A stretch of DNA of 64,000 nt, taken from positions 1,045,881-1,109,880 of the forward strand of contig NZ_WTUZ01000010.1 in NCBI RefSeq assembly GCF_009882985.1, read 5' to 3'. The first letter of the stretch is position 1. Each line of letters begins with the position of its first letter. The stretch is from Paenibacillus silvestris (GTDB taxonomy: Bacteria; Bacillota; Bacilli; Paenibacillales; NBRC-103111). The notes under the pieces were generated by a model. That model saw only the letters and a list, made by a program, of their open reading frames with translations, was not told the origin of the DNA and searched no databases. Both the position numbers and the translations under genes were made by a program. Positions 26,287-35,439 of this stretch are shown in pieces.

Positions 26287-28152
26287 CTAAATAATGGTGA
26301 CCGCCTGAATGCGGGCCTTCATATTTTCGTGCGCTTGCACAACCTTACTTGAGACGGACACCTCGGGTACGCCGACATTCCACCAGGATTCATAACCATC
26401 GGTATTCGTGCCTGGAACAACAGCAATTTCAATGAGTGTAGTTACACTCTCCTGTTTGGCTTGCTGCAGCGCTATCTGAAGCTCTTCTGCCGTATTCGCC
26501 TTATAAGCTTTAGCCCCCAAGCTGCGAGCATGTGCGGCAAAATCAATCGGCATATAGGCTCCCGTCAAACCACCTGTTGCTTCCGTGCGGTAACGGAATT
26601 CATTCCCGAAGCCATCACTGCCTTGGCTTCTTTGGAGGTTATGAATGCATTGAAAGCCGTGGTTGTCAAACAGCAATACGGTAATTTTGCGTCCTTCTTG
26701 CAGGCTGGTGACCATCTCGGAATGCATCATCAGGTAACTGCCGTCGCCTACCATGGCGTAAACGTCGCGCTCCGGTTCTGCCAGTGCAGCGCCGAATGCT
26801 CCGGCAATTTCGTACCCCATACAGGAGAAGCCGTACTCCATGTGATAGGTTTTGGGCTCAGTAGGCCGCCATAATCGGTGCAAATCACCTGGCAGACTGC
26901 CAGCAGCACAGACGATGACGGAGGATGGATCAATCTCTGCGTTAATGACACCTAACGCACGAGTTTGTGCTAGTCCAGCCTCATGCTGTGCGGCGTATAA
27001 ACGGTCCACTTCAGCGGTCCATTGCTGTCTAAGACCGTCAATTTCCCCGCTTACATAGGCGGTGCTATAATCTGATGTTGTAAGCGCTTCCTGCAAGGCG
27101 ATAAGACCTTCTCTCGCATCTGCGGTAATTCCAACGCCATTTAATTTCACAGAATCGAATCCACTGATGTTAATGTTTACGAATTGCACGTCAGGATGAG
27201 CAAATGCCGACTTTGAAGCTGTCGTAAAATCGGAATACCGTGTACCGACGCCGATGATGACGTCCGCCCCTTGCGCAAGCCTGTTGGCCGCCAGCGAGCC
27301 AGTGACGCCGATTGCGCCAACTTGCAGCGGATGGTTCCAAGGCAAGGCGCTTTTGCCGGCTTGCGTTTCGGCCACGGGAATGCCAAAGGCTTCGGCAAAC
27401 GCAGCAAGCTCCTGTGATGCGGAAGCGTACAGCACGCCGCCGCCGGCGATGATGAGCGGCTTGCGCTTGCCTCTCAGCAGCTCCGCTGCACGTTTGACCG
27501 CGCCTTCTGCGGCTGGCCGACGGTCGATATAATGGACTTTCTTATCGAAGAAAGCTAAAGGATAATCATAAGCCTCTGCCTGTACATCCTGTGGCAGAGC
27601 TAAAGTTACTGCTCCAGTCTCGGCTGGATCCGTTAGTACACGAATTGCCTGAACGGCCGCTGTCATCAGCTGTTCCGGTCTGACGATCCGGTCCCAGTAC
27701 TTGCTTACCGTTTTGAAAGCGTCTGTAGCCGATATCGTATAATCTTGAATGGATTCTAATTGCTGCAGCACAGGATCTGGTTGTCTGGAGGCAAAATTGT
27801 CTCCTGGCAGCAGCAGCACCGGAATGCGATTAACCGTCGCTGTCGCAGCAGCTGTGACCATATTCAATGCACCTGGGCCAATCGAGCTGGTGCAGGCATA
27901 AATTTGCTGCCGATTCCGCTGTTTGGCGAAAGCGATTGCAGAATGCACCATACCTTGCTCATTTTTACCCTGCCTATAGATAAGACTGCCCGCGCTTCGT
28001 TCCAACGCTTCACCAATGCCCGTCACGTTGCCATGTCCAAAAATTCCGAAAACACCTTCAACAAACTTCTGCTCATTACCATCAACTGATAGGTATTGAT
28101 TGTCCAAGAATCGAAGCAAGGCCTGCGCCATCGTTAAGCGGATTGTGCTCAT
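26287..28152 (-). CDS. iolD: 3D-(3,5/4)-trihydroxycyclohexane-1,2-dione hydrolase
   Basis: A 621-residue thiamine diphosphate enzyme that opens the inositol-derived ring. The three TPP-enzyme domains are present: an N-terminal pyrimidine domain with [16 protein letters not shown], a central domain and a C-terminal domain with the [14 protein letters not shown] motif. First gene of the iol operon, with GGAGATCGAGATACCC before the ATG. Its upstream region holds the promoter and LacI-type operators. Confidence 0.95.
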   Translation of the reverse strand: MSTIRLTMAQALLRFLDNQYLSVDGNEQKFVEGVFGIFGHGNVTGIGEALERSAGSLIYRQGKNEQGMVHSAIAFAKQRNRQQIYACTSSIGPGALNMVTAAATATVNRIPVLLLPGDNFASRQPDPVLQQLESIQDYTISATDAFKTVSKYWDRIVRPEQLMTAAVQAIRVLTDPAETGAVTLALPQDVQAEAYDYPLAFFDKKVHYIDRRPAAEGAVKRAAELLRGKRKPLIIAGGGVLYASASQELAAFAEAFGIPVAETQAGKSALPWNHPLQVGAIGVTGSLAANRLAQGADVIIGVGTRYSDFTTASKSAFAHPDVQFVNINISGFDSVKLNGVGITADAREGLIALQEALTTSDYSTAYVSGEIDGLRQQWTAEVDRLYAAQHEAGLAQTRALGVINAEIDPSSVIVCAAGSLPGDLHRLWRPTEPKTYHMEYGFSCMGYEIAGAFGAALAEPERDVYAMVGDGSYLMMHSEMVTSLQEGRKITVLLFDNHGFQCIHNLQRSQGSDGFGNEFRYRTEATGGLTGAYMPIDFAAHARSLGAKAYKANTAEELQIALQQAKQESVTTLIEIAVVPGTNTDGYESWWNVGVPEVSVSSKVVQAHENMKARIQAVTII

Positions 28153-28183
28153 GGGTATCTCGATCTCCTTTGCTATCCCGAGG

Positions 28184-28277
28184 GATTAAGCGCTTAATCT
28201 CTCCTGTTTTAAGCACTTAATCCCTGATAAGGTTAAGCGCTTAATTTGATATTACTACAGGATTTCAAATGCTTCAA
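28184..28277 (-). promoter_or_regulatory. iol operon promoter with three LacI-type operators
   Basis: On the minus strand TTGAAG (28272-28277) and TAATAT (28249-28254) are 17 bp apart. Three palindromes follow: TTAAGCGCTTAA at 28233-28244 (over the start site), TTAAGCACTTAA in the forward reading at 28209-28220, and GATTAAGCGCTTAATC at 28184-28199. Centre spacings are 24 and 23 bp. The CG-centred form is typical of LacI-family sites. Confidence 0.8.
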
Positions 28278-28428
28278 CAATTATTTTCCAGCTTCATTTT
28301 CGAATCAAAAAAAAGTCTATTCCTTGTCATGCTGAAATAAGTTTTTTACATATATGTATTCGGGTTTCATAGGTTTTCATTCGTTCATTTTGAGGGGATA
28401 AGCCTTATCTTGTGTGCAAGGAGAAGCG

Positions 28429-29244
28429 ATGATGAAACTAATTTACGATAGACGGATCAGGAACATCCTGCTTTTTTCAATTCTTGCGGTCTGCTGCGGA
28501 TGGGTGGGTCGGCTTGTCGATTTACAGGTGGGTAGGGATGCCAATGGCAGCCTGGGGCAGCTCCTCTGGATTGTCACTCCACTTCTGACGATGATGTTAC
28601 TGCGTACGTTTGGAGGAGATGGTTGGCAGGACATTGGTATTCGATTTCATTTTAGGAAAAATGTTCACCTATACTTGGTCAGTGCCCTATTCTCACCCTG
28701 CTGCGCGCTCTTGATTCTGCTAATTGGTCATGATGGGCTGATTGATACAACCCCTTTAACTCCCCTATTCCTCTCTGCTTTTGGGATGGCAATCCTGCCC
28801 AGCTTCATCAAAAATATATTTGAAGAGTTGGCATGGAGAGGTTATTTAGCGCCAGAAGTGTATGCGCTTGGCTGGAATAAGCTGCTCTCTCATAGTTATA
28901 TCGGCCTCATTTGGGCCGTGTGGCATTTCCCTTACCTATTTCTTTTTATCGATACGACAGAACATATGGTTACTTTTTTACCGCGTCTGGTGCTTGGCGT
29001 TGTTCTCTTGTCCGTCGTATACGGCGAAATACGGCTGTTGACGAATAGCGTCTGGCCAGCCGTACTTATGCATACCATGGGTAATGCTTTCATTGATACC
29101 TTAATCTTAAAGAACTTTATCGAGATTCGAGCTGGCTATTCTTTCCTGATGATGCCTAGTCCTGATAGCATTTTCAGTATCGTGATCACTGGAATCGTTG
29201 GATTCTGGTTGTACCGAATCAGGGTGAAATCAAGGAGTAGCTAA
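28429..29244 (+). CDS. CPBP family intramembrane metalloprotease
   Basis: A 271-residue membrane protein of the CAAX-protease/bacteriocin-processing family (ABI/CPBP). It has about eight membrane segments; the signature is FEELAWRGYLAPE (EExxxR, about residue 137) and IWAVWHFPYLF (WxxxH, about 170), the metal-binding set. ATG 28429 or 28432 follows AAGGAGAAGC. Its 3' end overlaps the convergent PD40 gene by 26 bp. The substrate is unknown. Confidence 0.88.
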   Translation: MMKLIYDRRIRNILLFSILAVCCGWVGRLVDLQVGRDANGSLGQLLWIVTPLLTMMLLRTFGGDGWQDIGIRFHFRKNVHLYLVSALFSPCCALLILLIGHDGLIDTTPLTPLFLSAFGMAILPSFIKNIFEELAWRGYLAPEVYALGWNKLLSHSYIGLIWAVWHFPYLFLFIDTTEHMVTFLPRLVLGVVLLSVVYGEIRLLTNSVWPAVLMHTMGNAFIDTLILKNFIEIRAGYSFLMMPSPDSIFSIVITGIVGFWLYRIRVKSRSS

Positions 29245-30103
29245 CAAAAGCCAGCTTGCTGCTATCCGGCGACCATGAGTTTACGTTAATCGTGCCTTGA
29301 CCGCCAAACAGTTTAACTAATGTTCTAGCTTCGCCACCACCGCTTGGCATCAATCGTATTTCTACATATTTGTTCGGGGGATGGTCACCGGGTTCAACAT
29401 CGCCTTTTTTGTAAGCAATATACGCTACAAGCTCACCATCTGGGGACACATGCGGAAACCAGTTGTTGCTTTCCTCAAAGGTCATCTGCGTCTGCTCGCT
29501 GCCATCTACGTTCATGCGCCATACCTGCATCAGGCCAGATCGCACAGAATTAAACCAGATATGCTTGCCATCCGGGGAATATTCAGGTCCGTCATTCAGA
29601 CCAGGACTATCCGTTAGCTGTTTCTCTACACCACCTGCTGCTGGGATTGTATAAATATCATAGTGTCCGTTCCGTTCTGCGCAATAGGCTAGCTCACTGC
29701 CGTCTGGTGACCAGCCGTGCAGATAACTCGGTGCCATTGGGGTAACGAGAACAGGATGCCCCTCTTCGAGCGGGACGATATAGATACGGGACTGGCCGTC
29801 TTCCTGCGTGTGATGACTTACCGCAATTTGTGTTTGATCGGGCGACAGCACGTGATCGTTATTGCAGTGATTGACATACCCCGAATCGATTAGCGTGCTT
29901 TCACTTTCCAAAATATCAAAGGAATAGAGACTGCCCAAGCTATTATAAATGAGTCGGTTACCGTCACTTGTCCAATTCGGAGCCTCGATTAGGTAATCGT
30001 AATAGGCTAGCTGTGTTCGCTCACCCGTTTGGATATCGACGACTTCCAGGATACTCCTTACATTGCGGCCTTTGTTCGTCAGTGGTTCTTTTAACGTATT
30101 CAT
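29219..30103 (-). CDS. TolB/PD40-type beta-propeller protein
   Basis: A 294-residue protein built of repeats of the PD40 kind (SPDGKHIWFNS, SPDGSELAYCA, SPDGELVAYIA, SPDSSKLAFVS). These would form a beta-propeller. No signal peptide is seen, so it is probably cytosolic, and no hydrolase domain is attached. ATG 30103 is chosen because GGAGG lies 7 bases upstream. Such proteins resemble oligogalacturonate lyase or TolB folds; a binding or lyase role is possible but not supported by catalytic residues I can name. Confidence 0.8.
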   Translation of the reverse strand: MNTLKEPLTNKGRNVRSILEVVDIQTGERTQLAYYDYLIEAPNWTSDGNRLIYNSLGSLYSFDILESESTLIDSGYVNHCNNDHVLSPDQTQIAVSHHTQEDGQSRIYIVPLEEGHPVLVTPMAPSYLHGWSPDGSELAYCAERNGHYDIYTIPAAGGVEKQLTDSPGLNDGPEYSPDGKHIWFNSVRSGLMQVWRMNVDGSEQTQMTFEESNNWFPHVSPDGELVAYIAYKKGDVEPGDHPPNKYVEIRLMPSGGGEARTLVKLFGGQGTINVNSWSPDSSKLAFVSYSLISP

Positions 30104-30222
30104 TTGCTTACCTCCGTGTCCATAGGATGCAACTTCATCAGTTAAATACTTCGATGCAGGCATGCTTAAACCTGCATGCTTTATCGAAAGTAGGCCTGTG
30201 GCGCTTATGACAGCTCTCTCAG

Positions 30223-30350
30223 TGGGAACTACAGGCCGCTATCTCCGGTGAAAAAGCCTATTTCCACCTACACGGGGAACTATGGTCCGCTAATTCGCCG
30301 CTTTCAGCCCAAACACGCGCCTTCATGGCCGAATAAGAGCCTGGAGTTCC
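30223..30350. repeat. Intergenic repeat family A, locus 2
   Basis: Copies of the family A unit: TGGGAACTACAGGCCGCTAT at 30223 and GGGGAACTATGGTCCGCTAA at 30273 (forward), and an inverted, weaker copy near 30330-30351. The rest of the 419-bp gap 30104-30522 is GC-rich non-coding DNA ending in a terminator. Confidence 0.6.
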
Positions 30351-30474
30351 GCTCAGATAGGAAATAGCTCAATTTCCTCGAAATAGAGGATTCCTGTTCC
30401 TCCGGAGAAACGCTTAGCGGAAATCTCGCTACGTTTTTGCTCCTACTCGCTACTCGCTACGCGCCGCTCAACGC

Positions 30475-30511
30475 AAAAAGACATCCCCAGTCCATCGACT
30501 GAGAATGTCTT
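30475..30511 (-). terminator. Terminator after the formaldehyde dehydrogenase gene
   Basis: Minus-strand stem AAGACATTCTCAGTC / GACTGGGGATGTCTT with loop GATG and a TTTTTG tail, 12 bp beyond the stop at 30523. Confidence 0.85.
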
Positions 30512-30522
30512 CAACCAAACCT

Positions 30523-31737
30523 CTATTTCACAAGCCCATGCGGATCAATCACGAATTTCCGCGAAACACCACGATCAAATTCCTGGTACGCGTTAGGCGC
30601 TTCCTCTAAGGAAATTTTCGTCGCGTTCACCGCTTTCGCGATTTGCGCTCTGCCGCTGAGAATTGACATCATCAAGTCGCGATGATATTTCATAACTGGC
30701 GTTTGGCCAGTGACGAACGTATGGGATTTGGCCCAGCCCAACCCGAATCGGATTTTTAGCGTACCAATTTTGGAATCCTCGTCCACAGCTCCAGGATCGC
30801 CGGTCACATACAACCCTGGAATACCCAGACTGCCACCCGCGCGCGTAACTTCCATGATGGAGTTAAGCACAGTCGCTGGCGCCTCACCGTGCGCCTTCCC
30901 ATGTCCATGAGCTTCGAAGCCGACGCAGTCAATCGCGCAATCCACTTCCGGTGTCCCCAAAATTTGCTCGATCTGCTCTGCCAAATTAGCGTGCTCACGC
31001 AAATTGACGGTCTCGCAGCCAAAGCTTTTCGCTTGAGCGAGCCGCTCTGCGTTCAAATCACCAACAATAACGACCGCTGCGCCCAGCAGTTGTGCAGAAT
31101 GCGCTGCAGCCAGTCCGACTGGACCTGCTCCGGCAACGTAAACCGTCGAGCCTGGACGTACACCAGCGCTAACTGCACCGTGATAGCCCGTTGGGAAAAT
31201 ATCGGATAACATCGTTAGATCCAGAATTTTCTCCATCGCTTGTGCTTTGTCCGGAAATTTCAGTAATTGAAAGTCCGCGTACGGCACCATGACATATTCG
31301 GACTGCCCACCTACCCAGCCGCCCATATCGACATAACCATAGGCCGATCCTGGACGATCCGGATTCACATTCAGGCATACATTCGTATGGCGCTCTTTGC
31401 AGTTGCGGCAGCGTCCACAGGCAATATTGAAGGGAACGGAGACTAAATCCCCTTTTTGGATAAACTCCACATCACGACCAACTTCAATAACTTCTCCGGT
31501 GATTTCATGTCCCAAAATAAGACCCGAGGGCGCCGTCGTTCTCCCCCTGACCATGTGCTGGTCGCTGCCGCAAATGTTCGTCGTAACAACTTTAAGAATG
31601 ACGCCATGCTCGCATTTACGTCCCACGTTTAATGGATTCACGCCTGGACCATCGCGTAAAATAAGATCCGGAAAATCCGTATCCCGGATTTCTACACTCC
31701 CTGGTTTGTTGTACACGACCGCTCGGTTTCCTGCCAT
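30523..31737 (-). CDS. fdhA: Glutathione-independent formaldehyde dehydrogenase
   Basis: A 404-residue zinc MDR dehydrogenase of the Pseudomonas putida FdhA type. It shows NICGSDQHMVRGR and GHEITGEV (catalytic zinc), CGRCRNCKERHTNVC (structural zinc), GYVDMGGWVGGQSEYV, the Rossmann VAGAGPVGLAAA, and the family insert DCVGFEAHGHG. ATG 31737 has GGGAGG 10 bases upstream. It lies 221 bp after the mutarotase-like gene and has a cre-like site and a TATAAT box of its own. It would oxidise formaldehyde released by demethylation. Other NAD-linked alcohol substrates are possible. Confidence 0.88.
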   Translation of the reverse strand: MAGNRAVVYNKPGSVEIRDTDFPDLILRDGPGVNPLNVGRKCEHGVILKVVTTNICGSDQHMVRGRTTAPSGLILGHEITGEVIEVGRDVEFIQKGDLVSVPFNIACGRCRNCKERHTNVCLNVNPDRPGSAYGYVDMGGWVGGQSEYVMVPYADFQLLKFPDKAQAMEKILDLTMLSDIFPTGYHGAVSAGVRPGSTVYVAGAGPVGLAAAHSAQLLGAAVVIVGDLNAERLAQAKSFGCETVNLREHANLAEQIEQILGTPEVDCAIDCVGFEAHGHGKAHGEAPATVLNSIMEVTRAGGSLGIPGLYVTGDPGAVDEDSKIGTLKIRFGLGWAKSHTFVTGQTPVMKYHRDLMMSILSGRAQIAKAVNATKISLEEAPNAYQEFDRGVSRKFVIDPHGLVK

Positions 31738-31811
31738 CTTCGAATTCCTCCCAAATTGAAATGTCACTTTCGTCGATCAAACATCCGTGATCCATTCTCA
31801 TTTTTTGCATA

Positions 31812-31827
31812 GGGGAAACGCTTTCAA
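31812..31827 (-). promoter_or_regulatory. cre-like site upstream of fdhA
   Basis: On the minus strand TGAAAGCGTTTCCC, close to the CcpA catabolite-response consensus. It lies about 75 bp upstream of the fdhA start and downstream of a TATAAT-like box (31876-31881), where a bound protein would block transcription. Confidence 0.45.
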
Positions 31828-31958
31828 AACTTCGGAATTATCCAGCTCAACTAATCATTCATTCCATCCATTTCCATTATATTAGACAAGCCCAGTGAAG
31901 TATACAGCTTATCGCAACAAAGTTGTAACCACCTAACGTTTAAGCCTTCTGTAGGCAT

Positions 31959-32906
31959 TTAAACAGCTTTTGACCAATCGCCCACACCAAGTGAAAGCTC
32001 CATTTCCCATTCAAAAGAACCTTTAGCCGGAATGACCTGCGCCGTCCCATTGCTTATAGCTTTCTCAAGTGAATCGTAATAACCAATGCTTGGCTCCAGG
32101 GCGCAGGTAACACGATCATTGATCATTCCTTCGTCGATCCAGATGCCGATATAGGGAACCTTGTCCGTCGATACAGACATCACGAAATAATTGCCGCTTT
32201 CTTCTTCATACAGACCCGACCATCCAGCGATTGCTTTCCCTTCGTAATAAAACTTGCGTGCATCTCCAGTTATTTCTGGTGACAGCCTACAGACATCCTG
32301 CCATGGATAGGAATCGCCGTGCGTAAGCTTTTTACCTCCATAAACACACATCATACGCTCCATGGCATCTGGGAGAAGTAAACGCGTCCGTTCTGTAATT
32401 GCAAACTGGGGATGTGGTACCCATAGGAAAGGGAGGGCTTTATCGCCATCATTCTCGGCGCGATACGCCAGCTTAACTTTGTTTGCGCCAATCAATGATA
32501 GTCGTCTTGAAAATCGGTAGGGCAGCTGCGGACTTTCAATCGTACAGTCAACCGTTCCCTTTTCGACCTTGCAGCTTCCAGGAAGAGACCAAAGCTCGCC
32601 ATGATCCGGCAGTCGTATATGTTCATCCACACCGGAGGGACAGGCAATAATCGTTGGAAAACATTCGTCCCATCCGCTCATGTCCCAATCCGTGAAAGTT
32701 GAGCCAAACGCCGGCTGCTCAAGAGGACGCGTACCTGAATCCAGCAGCCATTGCTTGCCAGTTGGCTTATAGATCATTGAAACCAGCTTCCCGCCAAGCT
32801 GTGGGACAAGTTCTATTTTGAGCTGCTCATTTTCAATGGTAAGCGAGCTGCATCCTTTATACGTTCCTGTTTGAACGTTCGCTACATGCCTATCTCCCAC
32901 ATTCAT
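31959..32906 (-). CDS. Aldose 1-epimerase/galactose mutarotase-like protein
   Basis: A 315-residue protein with the galactose mutarotase-like beta-sandwich. Segments such as IELVPQLGGKLVSMIYKPTGKQWL, GWDECFPTI, LPDHGELWSLPG and PHPQFAITE (conserved His and Glu) fit the family. ATG 32906 follows the Rieske stop by about 20 bp; an in-frame GTG 32900 is also possible. It lies in the Rieske/oxygenase operon, so it may act on the substrate or product of that enzyme. The exact reaction is not known. Confidence 0.75.
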   Translation of the reverse strand: MNVGDRHVANVQTGTYKGCSSLTIENEQLKIELVPQLGGKLVSMIYKPTGKQWLLDSGTRPLEQPAFGSTFTDWDMSGWDECFPTIIACPSGVDEHIRLPDHGELWSLPGSCKVEKGTVDCTIESPQLPYRFSRRLSLIGANKVKLAYRAENDGDKALPFLWVPHPQFAITERTRLLLPDAMERMMCVYGGKKLTHGDSYPWQDVCRLSPEITGDARKFYYEGKAIAGWSGLYEEESGNYFVMSVSTDKVPYIGIWIDEGMINDRVTCALEPSIGYYDSLEKAISNGTAQVIPAKGSFEWEMELSLGVGDWSKAV

Positions 32907-32925
32907 CCTCCCCGTGGCTGCAATT

Positions 32926-33243
32926 TTAGGGCTTAATGAAAACTTTCCCAGCTTCAATCTTCACTGGATAGGTTCTCAAATCCACACAAACCGGCGCCCG
33001 CTTCGCTTGACCAGTAGTCACATCAAATCTCCCATTATGCTTCGGGCATTCAATTATATTTCCCATGACAAGCCCTTCTGACAAATGGAACTTCCCATGT
33101 GTACAATAACCATCCGTCGCGTAGTAGTCATTTCTATCTGTTCGGTAAATAGCGAAGGATCGATCGCTATAATCAAAACGGACTACGTCTTCCCGTTCAA
33201 TCTCATCTGCTCTGCATGCTTCAATCCACTCATCAGGCGCCAT
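32926..33243 (-). CDS. Rieske 2Fe-2S ferredoxin (MocE-like)
   Basis: A 105-residue soluble Rieske ferredoxin. The cluster ligands are C47 and H49 in YCTHG and C66 and H69 in CPKHNGRF. Such proteins pass electrons to oxygenases. In rhizobia, MocE (ferredoxin) and MocD (desaturase-like oxygenase) serve rhizopine O-demethylation. The start overlaps the end of the oxygenase gene by 11 bp, with GGAGG 8 bases upstream. No ferredoxin reductase is next to it. Confidence 0.88.
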   Translation of the reverse strand: MAPDEWIEACRADEIEREDVVRFDYSDRSFAIYRTDRNDYYATDGYCTHGKFHLSEGLVMGNIIECPKHNGRFDVTTGQAKRAPVCVDLRTYPVKIEAGKVFIKP

Positions 33244-34372
33244 GCGTCATTCCTCCACTCATCGCAGGGTTAGTCTCCGTGCTTTTCGTATCTTTGGCTT
33301 CAGGCATCTTCGCTGGTCCATAGTAATAAGGTCGCGCTGTGCTGGGCAGGGGCTTAACAATCGTATACGACGGATCTTTCCCTTGTTTCACCAGTGCAAT
33401 CATCACTTCTTTCAACGCAGCGCCCAGACTACTGCATGGCTTAGGACAATCTGCCTGCATGTCTTTATGCAGCGCAGGAAGTGCATGATAGGGCACCATC
33501 GGAAACATGTGATGCTCAACGTGATAATTCATATTCCAGTATAGAAACCTAAACAATGGATTCAGATACACCGTACGAGTATTCAAACGATGATCCAGCA
33601 CATCTTCATGCAGCCCCAAGTGCTGCGATAATCCAAATAACAGCATCAGCAATGTACCGTAGAAGGTCGGCAGACCAATGAACATTAGCGGCAGGAAACT
33701 CATTTGATAAATCGAAAGCCCGATAACAGCTGCTAAAATAAGCAAGTAAATACGTGCTTCCAGGTACGTTTTGGGACGTTCTGACTGGGGAATGTATTCA
33801 TTTTCCGTGCTATCCACTTTCCCTAGACAGTGCAGGAAAAATCGCTTTATTTCCTTTGGTCCGCCATAGAGATGAAGAATCTCCATAATAAGAATGCGCC
33901 AGATCGGTGGTCTTTCCATAAAAATCTCGGGATCACGCCCCACAATATACGTATCACTATGGTGACGCGTATGACTCCAACGCCAAGGTGTAGCAGAGCG
34001 CAGTACCATGAAGGAAGCAATCTGATACACTACTTCATTCATCCAAGGTGTCTTGAAAGCCGTCCCATGGCCGCATTCATGCCAACGCGAATCTCCCGGA
34101 GATGCATATAACGTGCCATAGATGAAGAATGCTGGAACAGCCCACCAAGTTCCCCACGAGTAATACGCAAGGATTCCAGCAGCTATAAGAAGCACGAATA
34201 AAATAATTGTATCCCGTATCGCTGGCCCATCTTTACGCTTCATTAGCTCCTTCATCCTCTGACGAGGAATAGGCGATGTGTACCATTCTGTGGTCACGAG
34301 CCCTCTATCTTGGGCACGCTGGTTCTCCTTGCCTGTAAGGCTGTAATCTCTTCTTCCATTGCCTGAAGACAT
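33233..34372 (-). CDS. Fatty-acid-desaturase-like diiron oxygenase (MocD-like)
   Basis: A 379-residue membrane-bound diiron enzyme with the three His boxes of the desaturase/hydroxylase family: HECGH (about 98-102), HTRHH (about 134-138) and HVEHH (about 300), plus four membrane segments. ATG 34372 is preferred because AAGGAGGGGGAG lies about 10 bases upstream. Pairing with a Rieske ferredoxin and nearby fdhA and iol genes resembles rhizobial MocD/E. It may oxidatively demethylate an O-methyl inositol. Hydroxylation of another substrate or lipid desaturation cannot be excluded. Confidence 0.82.
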   Translation of the reverse strand: MSSGNGRRDYSLTGKENQRAQDRGLVTTEWYTSPIPRQRMKELMKRKDGPAIRDTIILFVLLIAAGILAYYSWGTWWAVPAFFIYGTLYASPGDSRWHECGHGTAFKTPWMNEVVYQIASFMVLRSATPWRWSHTRHHSDTYIVGRDPEIFMERPPIWRILIMEILHLYGGPKEIKRFFLHCLGKVDSTENEYIPQSERPKTYLEARIYLLILAAVIGLSIYQMSFLPLMFIGLPTFYGTLLMLLFGLSQHLGLHEDVLDHRLNTRTVYLNPLFRFLYWNMNYHVEHHMFPMVPYHALPALHKDMQADCPKPCSSLGAALKEVMIALVKQGKDPSYTIVKPLPSTARPYYYGPAKMPEAKDTKSTETNPAMSGGMTHGA

Positions 34373-34459
34373 CGCTGAGTGTCTCCCCCTCCTTGATGAA
34401 TATGCTTTCATTGTACAGACCAGCCCCACGGAAGTATTTATCCCAAAGTAACAAAATGG

Positions 34460-34477
34460 TTACCAAAATCACACTAT
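34460..34477. promoter_or_regulatory. 18-bp element in the AraC/oxygenase divergent promoter, repeated in the AraC gene
   Basis: TTACCAAAATCACACTAT occurs here and again exactly at 34919-34936, inside the AraC coding sequence, 459 bp away in the same orientation. One copy lies about 80 bp upstream of the AraC start. A regulator bound at both could form a loop. The TATAAT box for the AraC gene is at 34498-34503. Confidence 0.5.
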
Positions 34478-34541
34478 GGTTGATTCCCATAAATTTGTAT
34501 AATGGAATCAAGCATTTGGACGGATCATACGGAGGCGAACG

Positions 34542-35426
34542 ATGACGAATAAGCTTTATTTCATGGAGCCGAGCGAAACGCTCGAGCAGTTGAAACAGTA
34601 TTACTTCCCACCGTATATTACGCTTGCCCATATGTTTCATGCCCCTAACGGGTGGAAATTGAAACCACGCTCGTTGAAGCAATATCAACTGCAGTATGTC
34701 GTTGAGGGAGTCGCAGACTATCATATTAGCGGGCACGATTATGTGACAGAACGTGGTGATTTGATATTTCATAGACCTACAGAGCCCCATTACATCACCA
34801 CTCGGCAGAACGAGCCTTATGTGTGCATCTCGATAGTTTTTCATTTCGGCGACACCGGTTTTCCCATCCACCAAGTCATAGATGCTTCCAATGAAATCGG
34901 TCCACATTATATGGGGAATTACCAAAATCACACTATCGAGCATAAGCTGACTGAACTCGTACATCATTACCGAATGCCGGAGGTAACAGACCATTTTCTA
35001 TGTCAAAGCCTGCTGACACAAGTTCTGCTTCAGATGAACAAACAAAAAAAAGAGCTCGCCGTCAGCACTTCAAAAAAAGAAGATGCTAACAAAGCGAAGC
35101 TCATTCTTATTCGTAACTACATCTCCAACCATTTGCAAGTTGGCTTTACGCATCAAGATCTAGAGAAGCTAACCGGCTGGAGCCGTAACTACATCATTAC
35201 GCAGTTCCGCAGCGCATTCGGCATGTCACCTGGGCAATACTTGGTCTGGGTGCGATTGGAAAAAGCCAAGGAACTCGCGCTCCAGTCCGGCCAATCCTTT
35301 GGCGAAATCGCAAACAGGGTCGGCTATACGAATATCCATGCATTCGGTAAGATTTTTAAGCGGAAAACAGGTATGAGTCTTAGTCAATTTTGCGCTACGC
35401 TTTTTAAAGACACACCAGATCAGTAA
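34542..35426 (+). CDS. AraC family transcriptional regulator
   Basis: A 294-residue AraC-type protein with an N-terminal cupin-type domain (QLQYVVEGVADYHISG and GDLIFHRPTEPHYI) and two C-terminal HTH units (FTHQDLEKLTGWSRNYIITQFRSAFG and VGYTNIHAFGKIFKRKTG). GGAGG lies 6 bases before the ATG. Divergent from the MocD/E-like oxygenase operon, so it is the obvious local regulator. Confidence 0.9.
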   Translation: MTNKLYFMEPSETLEQLKQYYFPPYITLAHMFHAPNGWKLKPRSLKQYQLQYVVEGVADYHISGHDYVTERGDLIFHRPTEPHYITTRQNEPYVCISIVFHFGDTGFPIHQVIDASNEIGPHYMGNYQNHTIEHKLTELVHHYRMPEVTDHFLCQSLLTQVLLQMNKQKKELAVSTSKKEDANKAKLILIRNYISNHLQVGFTHQDLEKLTGWSRNYIITQFRSAFGMSPGQYLVWVRLEKAKELALQSGQSFGEIANRVGYTNIHAFGKIFKRKTGMSLSQFCATLFKDTPDQ

Positions 35427-35439
35427 CTCTTATAGCAGC

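Noticed and set aside
34305..34994. 229-residue minus-strand frame spanning the AraC start region
   Set aside because: It overlaps the AraC coding sequence and the promoter, lacks a ribosome site and shows no family features.
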